From positions 4,390-68,389 of the forward strand of contig JBEBUW010000010.1 in the NCBI GenBank assembly GCA_040393065.1: a stretch of DNA of 64,000 bases. Direction: 5' to 3'. The position numbers were made by a program, and so were the translations under genes. Source of the stretch: JACCWM01 sp040393065. Lineage in GTDB: Bacteria > Myxococcota_A > Bradymonadia > Bradymonadales > Bradymonadaceae. The notes under the pieces are model-generated. The model worked only from the letters and a program-made list of their open reading frames with translations, searched no databases and was not told where the DNA came from. Shown here in pieces: positions 42,792 through 50,781 of this stretch (positions within the stretch are counted from its first letter, which is position 1; the number at the start of each line of letters is the position of its first letter).

Positions 42792-43160
42792 TTGAGTGAC
42801 TTGCCGGCTTTTGTTTCCGGCCGCCAACGAGTATTCAAGTACAAAAAATTGGGGCCGTTCGTCAAGCACTTTTTTACACATTCTGTAAAATTTTCCAAAA
42901 ATCTTTACCGCCCTCCTCTCTCGTCTTGAAATAATCTTGCGGCGGTTCCGGGTTCCGGTCACCTGCCGGACATTCTTCCAGTCTCATTAAAAAAATCCGG
43001 TAACACTTTAAAAAACAAGGACCTTTCAGGGAAACGAATTTGACACATTCAACAGGAAAGGTACAACAATAGCACAAAAATACCGTATAATGGCCAAATG
43101 CCATTTGTACTGTAAATACAACCACTTAGAACAACCAGCCTCTGGATGGTATTTTTTCAT
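42792..43160. other. AT-rich intergenic region upstream of transpeptidase gene
   Basis: These 369 bases hold a perfect -10 TATAAT at 43086-43091, with only a weak -35 (ACAACA near 43063), and a stray TTGACA at 43040 too far away to pair. A start near 43098 would serve the plus-strand gene. The tRNA promoter on the minus strand must lie at its left end. No frame is supported. Confidence 0.5.
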
Positions 43161-44570
43161 ATGAATTATCGGAACACGCATCATCGTCGCCTGGGTATCT
43201 CACTTGCGACTGCTATTATTTTGAGTTGCGGAGCGATCGGGTTCAGTCACGTCACGGCCAGTGAATTGCCTCCTCAAAGTGCTGTTCAAAACGCTCAGGA
43301 AATTGCGCAGCGCTCTGCGGCGGCCGAAAACTCGTTGCGCGGTCTTAAGAATCGTATTCTCGGTCAGACCAGTGGATCGGCACGCGCTCAGGCACAAAGC
43401 GTTTTGCAGGCCGCAAGCGCATTCAGTGAGCTGGACTTTCCTAAAGTCCCCACGGATTGGGCTGCTGCCGGTCTTGATCTTGCGAAAGCCAAACGCGAAG
43501 GCGACCGTCTCGTCCAAACCATGCCGGATGGCAGCCGCGTTACGTTTACGGTCAATCCAGATCTGCAGGATTTCATTGCTGAGATGTTTCGCACCAATAA
43601 GGTGCCGCATGGCGGTGTCGTTCTGATCGATCCGCCTTCCGGCCGCGTCATCGCGCAGGTCGGACAATCTTCTAATGCGAACAGCGGAAATCCTGCACTG
43701 CGTGCTTTTGCACCGTCCGCGTCGGTTTTTAAAGTGATTACGGCCGCAGCTCTGATTGAAGGAACAGGCCGAGATCCGGTCGCTGAAGTTTGCTATCACG
43801 GCGGCTCAAGCTTTCTGACCGAGAAAAACATCAAAGGTGATGCTCGTCTGGATAATCGCTGCAACGATCTGGGCGGCGCTCTGGTCTGGTCCATCAACTC
43901 GATTATCGCCAAACTGGCCTATAACGAGCTGAAACGAGAAGATTTGGAGGAATGGGCAGAACGTTTTGGTTACAACCAGGCGATTCCCTATGAGTTTCCG
44001 GTCGAGGTCAGCACTGCAGACATGGTTGCCAATAAACTTGAGCGCGCGCGTGCGGCAGCTGGCTTTCACCATACAAATCTGAGCCCTCTTCATGGTGCGA
44101 TGATCGGTGCGGCGCTGGCCAATGGCGGTCTCATGATGCAGCCGTCGATCATCGAAACCTATGAAAGCGCCGATGGCCACATCTTATACAGCTTTGAACC
44201 TCGAGAATTCCGCCGTGTGATGAGCGAGCAAACCGCAAAAACGCTGAGTACGTTGATGGTTCCGACCACAACGCACGGCACGGCGCGGCGTCATTTCCAA
44301 AATCGTAGCGCGTTTCCGCGTCATATCGAGGTTTCTGGTAAAACGGGCACATTGTCGCATCAAAACCCGTTTATGCGCTTCACCTGGTTTGTTGGTCATG
44401 CACAGCATAAGTCCTGGGACGATCATCCGGGCATTGCTGTAGGCGGCCTGGTCGGAAACACCGAAAAGTGGCGGATCCTCGGGCCTTTTGCAGCAAGTGA
44501 AGCTGTGCGCAAATACTATGAGGTGGAAGGAAACCGTCGCGCGAAAGAAAATCCTGTCGCCAGCAACTAA
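43161..44570 (+). CDS. penicillin-binding transpeptidase-like protein
   Basis: The 469-aa protein has a hydrophobic N-terminal signal anchor (about 11-29) and a transpeptidase domain (about 145-450) with all three motifs: SVFK (S188), SIN (S244-N246) and KTG (394-396). There is no transglycosylase domain, and residues 35-140 are too short for the usual class B dimerisation module. It looks like a monofunctional DD-transpeptidase (PbpA/FtsI superfamily) or a related beta-lactam-binding protein. It acts in the periplasm on peptidoglycan. Start: ATG 43161; ATG 43146 is in frame upstream with no better signal. Transcribed from a -10 at 43086. Confidence 0.88.
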   Translation: MNYRNTHHRRLGISLATAIILSCGAIGFSHVTASELPPQSAVQNAQEIAQRSAAAENSLRGLKNRILGQTSGSARAQAQSVLQAASAFSELDFPKVPTDWAAAGLDLAKAKREGDRLVQTMPDGSRVTFTVNPDLQDFIAEMFRTNKVPHGGVVLIDPPSGRVIAQVGQSSNANSGNPALRAFAPSASVFKVITAAALIEGTGRDPVAEVCYHGGSSFLTEKNIKGDARLDNRCNDLGGALVWSINSIIAKLAYNELKREDLEEWAERFGYNQAIPYEFPVEVSTADMVANKLERARAAAGFHHTNLSPLHGAMIGAALANGGLMMQPSIIETYESADGHILYSFEPREFRRVMSEQTAKTLSTLMVPTTTHGTARRHFQNRSAFPRHIEVSGKTGTLSHQNPFMRFTWFVGHAQHKSWDDHPGIAVGGLVGNTEKWRILGPFAASEAVRKYYEVEGNRRAKENPVASN

Positions 44571-44609
44571 TCTGTAACGCTTCCGCCATCACTTTTCTGC
44601 TCTACGTTC

Positions 44610-46610
44610 TTAGTCTCCATCCGCGCGAAGAGCGGCTTCTTCGCGCGCGTAGCGGCTGTCGATTTCTTCGAGTAGAGCGCCCTTCTCTTCCCACTGCATC
44701 ATGCAATGTTCCAGGTCTTGTTCGACCTGGGCGTATTCGAGATGCAGCGCACCAATATCGGCCGAAGCCGTATAGGTATCGGGATTGGCCAGTTGTGCAT
44801 CCAGTTCACTCTGGCGTGCCTCAAGCACCTCGATGTTTTGCTCAATCGCCGTAAGCTCTTTACGCAGATGCCTGGTTTCTTCGAGGCGTCGCGCACGAAT
44901 CTCAGCCTGTAGGCGGCGCAAGTCCTTGCGGGAAACCGGTGGCGAGTGATCTTGGGCTGCGCTGCTGGGTGACGGATGGGCCTGGCCGGAAATCTGGCCG
45001 CTCTCCTGCTCTTGTTTTCTTCGCCAGCGATAATAATCGTAATCGCCGTCGTACATTGTCATCACGCCGTCTTCGATGTGAATGACACGATTGGCGACCT
45101 GGTTAAGAAAAAAGCGGTCGTGGGACACTACAACAAAAGCACCTTCAAAGTTTTTGAGCGCGTGCTCTAAGACCTGTACCGACGGAATATCAAGATGGTT
45201 TGTAGGCTCATCAAGCAACAAGCATCCGGCAGGCTCCAGCAGCATTTTGGCAAGCGCCAGCCGGCTTTTTTCGCCACCGGAAAGGACACTAATGCGCTTG
45301 TCTACATCGTCGCCTCGAAACAAAAAGGCTCCAAGCAGCGAGCGCACCTGGGGTGCTGATTCCAGGGAGGCAGAAGCTTCCAGCTCTTCTAAAATCGTGC
45401 GCGAGGTATCGAGTTTTTCCGTTGAATGCTGGGCAAAATAGGTCAGTTCAACCTTATGGCCACGCTCCACGGTTCCTGCATCTGGCTTGAGAACTCCGGC
45501 CAAAATTTTAAGAAGCGTCGTTTTGCCGGCACCGTTGGGGCCAACGATCGCAACACGATCACCGCGCTGAAGCTGAAAGTCTAAATTGTTAAAAATTTCG
45601 CGATCGCCATAGCGCTTGGAAAGCCCTCGGGCGTCGAGAACAATACGCCCCAGACGCGGCGGCTGCGCGAAGCGGAACGTAATTCGAGCATTGTGTTCTG
45701 GTGGAATCTCAACAATATCGATTTTTTCAAGCTGCTTGACCCGACTTTGAACCTGCGTGGCTTTGGTTGCTGTATAGCGAAAGCGCTCAATAAATCGTTC
45801 GACTTTTTCGAGCTCTTTGCGTTGCGTTTCGGCAAGCTCAATCAGTTGCTGACGCCGCGCCTCGCGCTCCACCAGATAAGCATCGTAATTGCCCTTATAG
45901 GTGGTCAGGGAATCGCCCAGCATTTCGACAGTTTCTGTCACCAGACGATTCAAGAAATAGCGGTCGTGACTGATGATGATGACGGTGCCCGGATAATTTC
46001 CCAGGTAATTCTCGAGCCATTCGATGCTTTCCATATCAAGATGGTTGGTAGGCTCGTCCAAAAGCAATACATCGGGGCCTTGCAGCAACAAGCGGCTCAG
46101 CAAGGCACGCATTTGCCAGCCACCGGAAAATGTTTCGATGGGACGCTCAAAATCATCGGTTGAAAAGCCAATTCCCACGGCAATTTCTCGTGCATGACTG
46201 CGAAACACCCAGCCATTGCGTTGCCGGAAGACATCTTGAAGGGTGCCGTACTCTTCATGGAGCGCATGATTTTCGGCAGCATCTTCAGCAGCCAGTGCTG
46301 ATTCCATTTCGGCCAGACGTTGCTCCATATCGAGCAAGTCCTGTCGGCCGCGCAGGATAATCTCCATCAGAGTGCCCTGCTCTTTGCCGGTCAGCTCCTG
46401 GGGCAAGTATCCGATTTTTAGCTCACGGGGCTTAATGACAGCACCGCTGTCAGCTTCTTCCAGGCCGACCAGGATCTTGAATAACGTCGATTTTCCAACG
46501 CCGTTGGGACCGACCAACCCGATAACTCTGCGCTCGCCAATGAGCCAGTCGATATTACGGAACAGCGATTTGCCGCCATACGATTTTGACAGTGATTCCA
46601 ATCGGATCAT
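44610..46610 (-). CDS. ABC-F family ATPase
   Basis: A 666-aa protein with two ABC domains and no membrane segment, typical of ABC-F. First domain: Walker A GPNGVGKST, signature FSGGW, Walker B LLLDEPTNHLD. The second has GPNGAGKTT, LSGGEKSRLALAKML and LLLDEPTNHLD. A long helical linker (about 210-300) joins them, and the C-terminal 130 residues are a coiled coil. ABC-F proteins (Uup, EttA, YheS types) bind the ribosomal E site and regulate translation or resist antibiotics. The C-terminal coil favours the Uup/YheS branch. The ATG start is at 46610. Its gene converges on the transpeptidase gene. Confidence 0.93.
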   Translation of the reverse strand: MIRLESLSKSYGGKSLFRNIDWLIGERRVIGLVGPNGVGKSTLFKILVGLEEADSGAVIKPRELKIGYLPQELTGKEQGTLMEIILRGRQDLLDMEQRLAEMESALAAEDAAENHALHEEYGTLQDVFRQRNGWVFRSHAREIAVGIGFSTDDFERPIETFSGGWQMRALLSRLLLQGPDVLLLDEPTNHLDMESIEWLENYLGNYPGTVIIISHDRYFLNRLVTETVEMLGDSLTTYKGNYDAYLVEREARRQQLIELAETQRKELEKVERFIERFRYTATKATQVQSRVKQLEKIDIVEIPPEHNARITFRFAQPPRLGRIVLDARGLSKRYGDREIFNNLDFQLQRGDRVAIVGPNGAGKTTLLKILAGVLKPDAGTVERGHKVELTYFAQHSTEKLDTSRTILEELEASASLESAPQVRSLLGAFLFRGDDVDKRISVLSGGEKSRLALAKMLLEPAGCLLLDEPTNHLDIPSVQVLEHALKNFEGAFVVVSHDRFFLNQVANRVIHIEDGVMTMYDGDYDYYRWRRKQEQESGQISGQAHPSPSSAAQDHSPPVSRKDLRRLQAEIRARRLEETRHLRKELTAIEQNIEVLEARQSELDAQLANPDTYTASADIGALHLEYAQVEQDLEHCMMQWEEKGALLEEIDSRYAREEAALRADGD

Positions 46611-46778
46611 GGATGCGTTTCATCCCAGGTATAATAAATCTGCGTCTTCAGGCGCGACCAACTTCGGCCCAAGCCAGGCTCGCCAAGCCCTATACTACGA
46701 CTGAGTAAGGAACGGCAATTGGCCAAAAAACCATGGCACTGCCCGGCTAAGAATCGCCCATAGACACCCTCTGGCAAA

Positions 46779-46808
46779 TTGACACTTTGCCTGTTCGACT
46801 GCTATCGT
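46779..46808 (+). promoter_or_regulatory. candidate promoter for PEGA gene
   Basis: TTGACA (46779-46784) and TATCGT (46803-46808) are 18 bases apart, about 75 bases before the ATG at 46884. Confidence 0.45.
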
Positions 46809-46883
46809 CGACCCTGATCGATAGAGGATAAACAACTGATCAATATATCTGGTTTTAGCGATTTTTTATAAAGGGACAGGGCT

Positions 46884-47987
46884 ATGAGTTATCGTGCCAT
46901 ATCATTATTGCTGCTGACGCTTTTCCTTTGGAGTGGTCAAGCTGTCGCGCAGGATAATACAGGTGCCAGCGTCGTCGTACTCAAATTGAATGCCAGCGGG
47001 GTCGAACAAGAAGTTACAGACCTTTTCTACCTTGAGCTGCATGAGCAGATTCGCGCGCATAGTGGAATGCATGTTGCTTCCAGTGGCGAAGTAACCATTC
47101 AGGACCTGATGCTGATGGCCGGCTGCAGCGAACCTACGGCAGACTGTTTAAACGGCCTTTCTGATTTTATTGAAGGAGATCGCGTTGTTTTCGGCTCTGT
47201 TTCGCATGCCGATAACGTTTATACCTTCAATGTAAGTATGTTTGATTTTGCGCAGAGCCGTTTTGTTGGAGAACTACAAAACTTTGTCTTGCGTGGCGAT
47301 ACCCATGAAATTCAGTACCAGCTCCCCATTGCCGCCGAAGCCCTGCTGTATGGCGACGTTGGTGTGCTCGAGGTCAAGATCGAGGGTACAGGTTCCGCAC
47401 GTATTTTCGTGAATGATGTTGACAAAGGGCGTACGCCGCTGAGTCTGAGCGGGCTTCCCCTGGGCGAAGTTACGGTTACGGCCTGGGGCGACGATGAGAG
47501 TGAGCACGTAGAAACGGTTGTGTTGCGGCGCAATCAGCCCGCAGAAGTTGTATTCACGATCGATACCCCCCAGGTAATTACCACGAGCTCGTCCAACACG
47601 CCCTACCTCGTTTCGGGAATCGCACTGGCTACTATCGGTGTTGCCGGCCTGGTGACCGCAGCTTTTGGCCATATGGAGCTCGATACACTGAATAGCAAGG
47701 TGTCGACCATGATGGTTCCGGGCCATCCTTCCATTCTTACCAGCAAAGCGCAGTCCGTAGAGCAATTGCAGTCGGATATGAACACGGCTCATACAATGCG
47801 GGTCATCGGAATTTCGGCCGGAGCCGTAGGTATCACGGCTGGTACGATTTTGCTGGTTAAAGCACTGACCTCGGATGGCACTTCTAAAGACGTTGCACCG
47901 CCGGCAAATGCATCGAAATCAACCAACAACTGGCGCCTTGCCCCGAGCGCCTCAGGCATTGGATTTACGCTGGGTGCTGATTTCTAA
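46884..47987 (+). CDS. PEGA-domain exported protein
   Basis: The 367-aa protein has a cleavable signal peptide (QAVAQ, about residue 23). The first 140 residues (VVVLKLNASGVEQEVTDLF) resemble the TolB-like alpha/beta domain found before PEGA domains. A PEGA domain (about 157-230: GVLEVKIEGTGSARIFVNDVDKGRTPLSLSGLP) follows. Next is a hydrophobic pair of helices (about 240-265 and 305-325), which would place the protein in the inner membrane. AAAGGGACAGGG precedes the ATG. PEGA domains occur in exported surface-associated proteins of delta-proteobacteria; their ligands are unknown. A bidirectional terminator follows. Confidence 0.85.
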   Translation: MSYRAISLLLLTLFLWSGQAVAQDNTGASVVVLKLNASGVEQEVTDLFYLELHEQIRAHSGMHVASSGEVTIQDLMLMAGCSEPTADCLNGLSDFIEGDRVVFGSVSHADNVYTFNVSMFDFAQSRFVGELQNFVLRGDTHEIQYQLPIAAEALLYGDVGVLEVKIEGTGSARIFVNDVDKGRTPLSLSGLPLGEVTVTAWGDDESEHVETVVLRRNQPAEVVFTIDTPQVITTSSSNTPYLVSGIALATIGVAGLVTAAFGHMELDTLNSKVSTMMVPGHPSILTSKAQSVEQLQSDMNTAHTMRVIGISAGAVGITAGTILLVKALTSDGTSKDVAPPANASKSTNNWRLAPSASGIGFTLGADF

Positions 47988-48016
47988 GTTGCGAATTTCC
48001 CTCTGATTGCTGACGA

Positions 48017-48051
48017 AAAAACGGCCTTCGCATCATGCGAAGGCCGTTTTT
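48017..48051. terminator. bidirectional intrinsic terminator
   Basis: AAAAACGGCCTTCGC (48017-48031) and GCGAAGGCCGTTTTT (48037-48051) form a perfect 15-bp stem around a 5-base loop. It lies between the convergent PEGA (+) and HEAT (-) genes. Confidence 0.93.
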
Positions 48052-48078
48052 ATTTAGAGCGCTGTCGGGATGGATGCG

Positions 48079-50010
48079 TTATTTCTTTTTCGCTGCTGGT
48101 TTACTTTTCGCCTGAACAGCCAAAGGAGTTGCGGTCAGCCCATAAGTAGCAATCGAGCGGATGACCGGAGATTTGTTGCCCAGGTATCCTCGAAACGAAG
48201 CTTCCAGGTCCGAAGAACCGCTGTTCGCCAGCGCCCATGCACTGATCAGTGCCAATTCTCCTGCATTGGCTTCGCGCATGATCGCTTCAAACAGATTCAA
48301 ATCCGCTGCATCGCCCCGCTCTGCCAGCATCAACACCAGTTCTCGACGAACATCCGCCGGACTGGTCGTCTGCGCAGCTACTTTTCGCGCCACAGGCAAT
48401 GCCAGCTCGCCAAGATTCAAAACACGCGCAGCTACTTGCTGACGAATCCGAGGATCACCGTGGGTCAATAATTGCTCAAGCAGCGCATCCCGAATCGCCG
48501 CGTCTTTGCGCAACAGGTTCAAATCATCCCAGAAACTCGCCGGCGGACTGCGCAAAACCGTCTTTGCTTGCCGCAAGCCGAGGGTGGGATTGAGTTCCAG
48601 CGCCGTCAAAAACGCGAGCCATTGCACATCCAGGCTGCGATCCCGGAACATAATTTCCAGGGCCGTGGCACCTTCCGGCAGACCAATGGAGCGCAGTGCC
48701 TGGACAATCTCCGTGCGAACAGCAACATCGGCATCAGTCGTGAAAAAGCGCAAAATCTGGATCGATTCTACCGATTTAATCTGTCCAACAGCCTCAATGG
48801 CAGCCAGACGCACGTTCTTATCACGTTCACTGGTCACGGCGCGGCGCAGATGCGGCAAAGCAGCCGGATTCTCAAGCAAGCCGAGGCTTCGCGCGCTGTG
48901 TAGTCTGATTTCTACACGGCCCTCGAACAGTCCCCCGGTCAAAACTGCCAGGGCACCTTCATGGCGCGTGTTACCGAGCGCGCGTGCAGCAATGACGCGC
49001 TCTTCCATCTTGTCGCTCGCAAACATCTTTTTCAGTTCTTCAAAAATCTCCGAATCACGCGAGGCTGCGGCAAGTTCGTAAAGCAGTGCACGTTCTTCAG
49101 CGTCTTCTGCCTTTGCCAGCAGTGCCCGAATCGGGGCGAGTTGCGGACGCGTGCCGCTTTCTACGAGGAGGGAAAGTGCGCTGTTTTTTGCGGGTTGCTC
49201 GAGCTTTGCAAGCAGCCTTGTCAGCGCATCCACGCCCGCCTGATTACGAAGTCCAGTTAGCTCTCGTGCCGCAAATTCAACAATACCTGGCGATGAATCT
49301 TTAAGCGACTTCTCCAGCAGAGTGACGACCTCAGCGGCCACCTGCGGATGCATTTTGAGCCGTGCAGCAATCTGCACACCGATTCGTCGAATATCTTCGT
49401 TGCGATTGCCGAGCAGATCTTGAGCTATCTGCAACGAAGCCGGACGCACCGTAAACATCACAGCCTCCACAGCCTGCGCGCGCGCTGCCGCGTCGTTTTG
49501 CTTCAGGGCTGTGCCCAGCAAATCGTACAAACTGCCCGATTGCAGTGCCAGATAGCGGTACACATCACGCCGGGTCTCCGGAGCCGCTTTCTTAAGCAGT
49601 TCCTCGAGCATGCCTACTTCGAGATCGTCGCGCAATGTGCTCGTGATTTCACGCAGCGTTTTATACAAATCCGCTGTTTTCGTTAGCTCTGCCGCAAGAT
49701 AAGCGTTCGCCGCACGATCGCCGGAAAGCAGCAACGCCATGCCAGCAGCCAGGCGTACACGTTCCTGATCATCGGTTTTATAAATTTCAAACTGTTTGCG
49801 CGCATTGCGATCGGCCAGCAGCCCCAGCGTCATCAAGGCTGCCTGCCTGGCATGCGGATCGGCTTCGGCTTTGAAGCCATCAGCCAGGGTTTGTACCTCC
49901 TCGCGGACCTGTTTGGACAGTTGACCTACGCTACCCTGGGCAAATACAGGAGCGGGGGACATAAGCGCCAGAACCAACAGCGCGGCCGCCGGTTTAATGC
50001 GATTTTTCAT
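48079..50010 (-). CDS. exported HEAT-repeat protein
   Basis: The 643-aa protein has a signal peptide (MKNRIKPAAALLVLALMSPAP, ending PVFAQ) and then roughly fifteen HEAT-like repeats (for example EERVIAARALGNTRHEGAL, IRLHSARSLGLLENPAALPH and NVRLAAIEAVGQIKSVESI). It ends in a basic tail (KSKPAAKKK). It should reside in the periplasm as a protein-protein scaffold. It differs from the 8074 HEAT protein in lacking a discoidin-like domain, and from the 37396 protein in being exported. A 16-bp perfect palindrome (50065-50099) lies just upstream of the ATG. Confidence 0.87.
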   Translation of the reverse strand: MKNRIKPAAALLVLALMSPAPVFAQGSVGQLSKQVREEVQTLADGFKAEADPHARQAALMTLGLLADRNARKQFEIYKTDDQERVRLAAGMALLLSGDRAANAYLAAELTKTADLYKTLREITSTLRDDLEVGMLEELLKKAAPETRRDVYRYLALQSGSLYDLLGTALKQNDAAARAQAVEAVMFTVRPASLQIAQDLLGNRNEDIRRIGVQIAARLKMHPQVAAEVVTLLEKSLKDSSPGIVEFAARELTGLRNQAGVDALTRLLAKLEQPAKNSALSLLVESGTRPQLAPIRALLAKAEDAEERALLYELAAASRDSEIFEELKKMFASDKMEERVIAARALGNTRHEGALAVLTGGLFEGRVEIRLHSARSLGLLENPAALPHLRRAVTSERDKNVRLAAIEAVGQIKSVESIQILRFFTTDADVAVRTEIVQALRSIGLPEGATALEIMFRDRSLDVQWLAFLTALELNPTLGLRQAKTVLRSPPASFWDDLNLLRKDAAIRDALLEQLLTHGDPRIRQQVAARVLNLGELALPVARKVAAQTTSPADVRRELVLMLAERGDAADLNLFEAIMREANAGELALISAWALANSGSSDLEASFRGYLGNKSPVIRSIATYGLTATPLAVQAKSKPAAKKK

Positions 50011-50064
50011 CGGTGAACATCCTGATAACGAACGGTAATGTTGTTGCAGAGCACTTATGAACCC

Positions 50065-50099
50065 GGGGCATTGATTTACATCGTGTAAATCAATGCCCC
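50065..50099. repeat. 16-bp perfect inverted repeat
   Basis: GGGGCATTGATTTACA (50065-50080) and its complement (50084-50099) with a 3-base loop. Neither side has a T-run. On the minus strand it follows the stop of the PHA-type gene (50166) and precedes the HEAT start (50010). It may be a processing or regulatory stem, or a palindromic element. Confidence 0.85.
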
Positions 50100-50165
50100 T
50101 ACGAATTCTTCTGCCAGGTGAATCAACTAGACATCATTAAGGTTCAAGCAATTTGCTTTACTTGC

Positions 50166-50456
50166 TCAGCCAAAATTGGTCTTGAGGTGATCGAGAATTT
50201 TGTCCTGAACTTTTCCTTTGAAAGGTCTGGTCAACATATTCAGATCAATTGCAATGGCCACTTCTGTATCATCGACAGAAAACTGGCCGGAAAAGCCTTT
50301 GCCCTTCACTTTGGCCTGCGTCTTATCGTTATTCCAGTCAATGGAGCTCACCAGACTTGGATAATCCTCACCCACCTTGGTGACGATTTTTTCGATTACG
50401 GATTTTGCTTTCTCAAGATCAGTGTGGTGTGCCTGACGCAAGTCAATATCTGCCAT
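50166..50456 (-). CDS. PHA-granule-associated (PHA_gran_rgn) family protein
   Basis: The 96-aa protein resembles the putative polyhydroxyalkanoic acid system family. It begins ADIDLRQAHHTDLEKAKSVIEKI, has an alternating strand region SSIDWNNDKTQAKVKGKGFSGQFSVDDTEVAIAIDL, and a final amphipathic helix (KGKVQDKILDHLKTNF). Such proteins occur near PHA genes in other bacteria, but none is visible here, so its target is not certain. Start ATG 50456 follows GGAG. It is encoded upstream of the exported HEAT gene on the same strand, with the palindrome between them. Confidence 0.8.
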   Translation of the reverse strand: MADIDLRQAHHTDLEKAKSVIEKIVTKVGEDYPSLVSSIDWNNDKTQAKVKGKGFSGQFSVDDTEVAIAIDLNMLTRPFKGKVQDKILDHLKTNFG

Positions 50457-50781
50457 GGTTTCTCCTTCCAATAGCGTTGTAAATAAAAGAACTCAGACGT
50501 TGTTTAGTCTACCAGATTTATACAATAAAACGATGCAACAGCGTTGCGCAGGGTAGCAACCCTGACGGATTCTTGTCAATTCCGCCCTGCCCCTGGAAAG
50601 TACACGTTTACTGTCCACAAACGGGTGAATGCGAGCTGAGAATAGAACCCCTGATGACTCCGCAACAACTTGCATGCAGCTTGCGTTGTCCGAAAACTTC
50701 GAATCAGATACAACCCCTCATCTTCCAGGCCCCGAAGTTTTGTCTGGCCGCCCCTCCAAGTAAAAATAGTAAGGAAATGCC
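50457..50781. other. intergenic region upstream of carB
   Basis: No gene is supported. A promoter of the TTGTTT-15-TACAAT type (50500-50526) is possible on the plus strand but has short spacing. The rest is unremarkable; no PyrR- or arginine-type regulatory signature was recognised. Confidence 0.4.
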
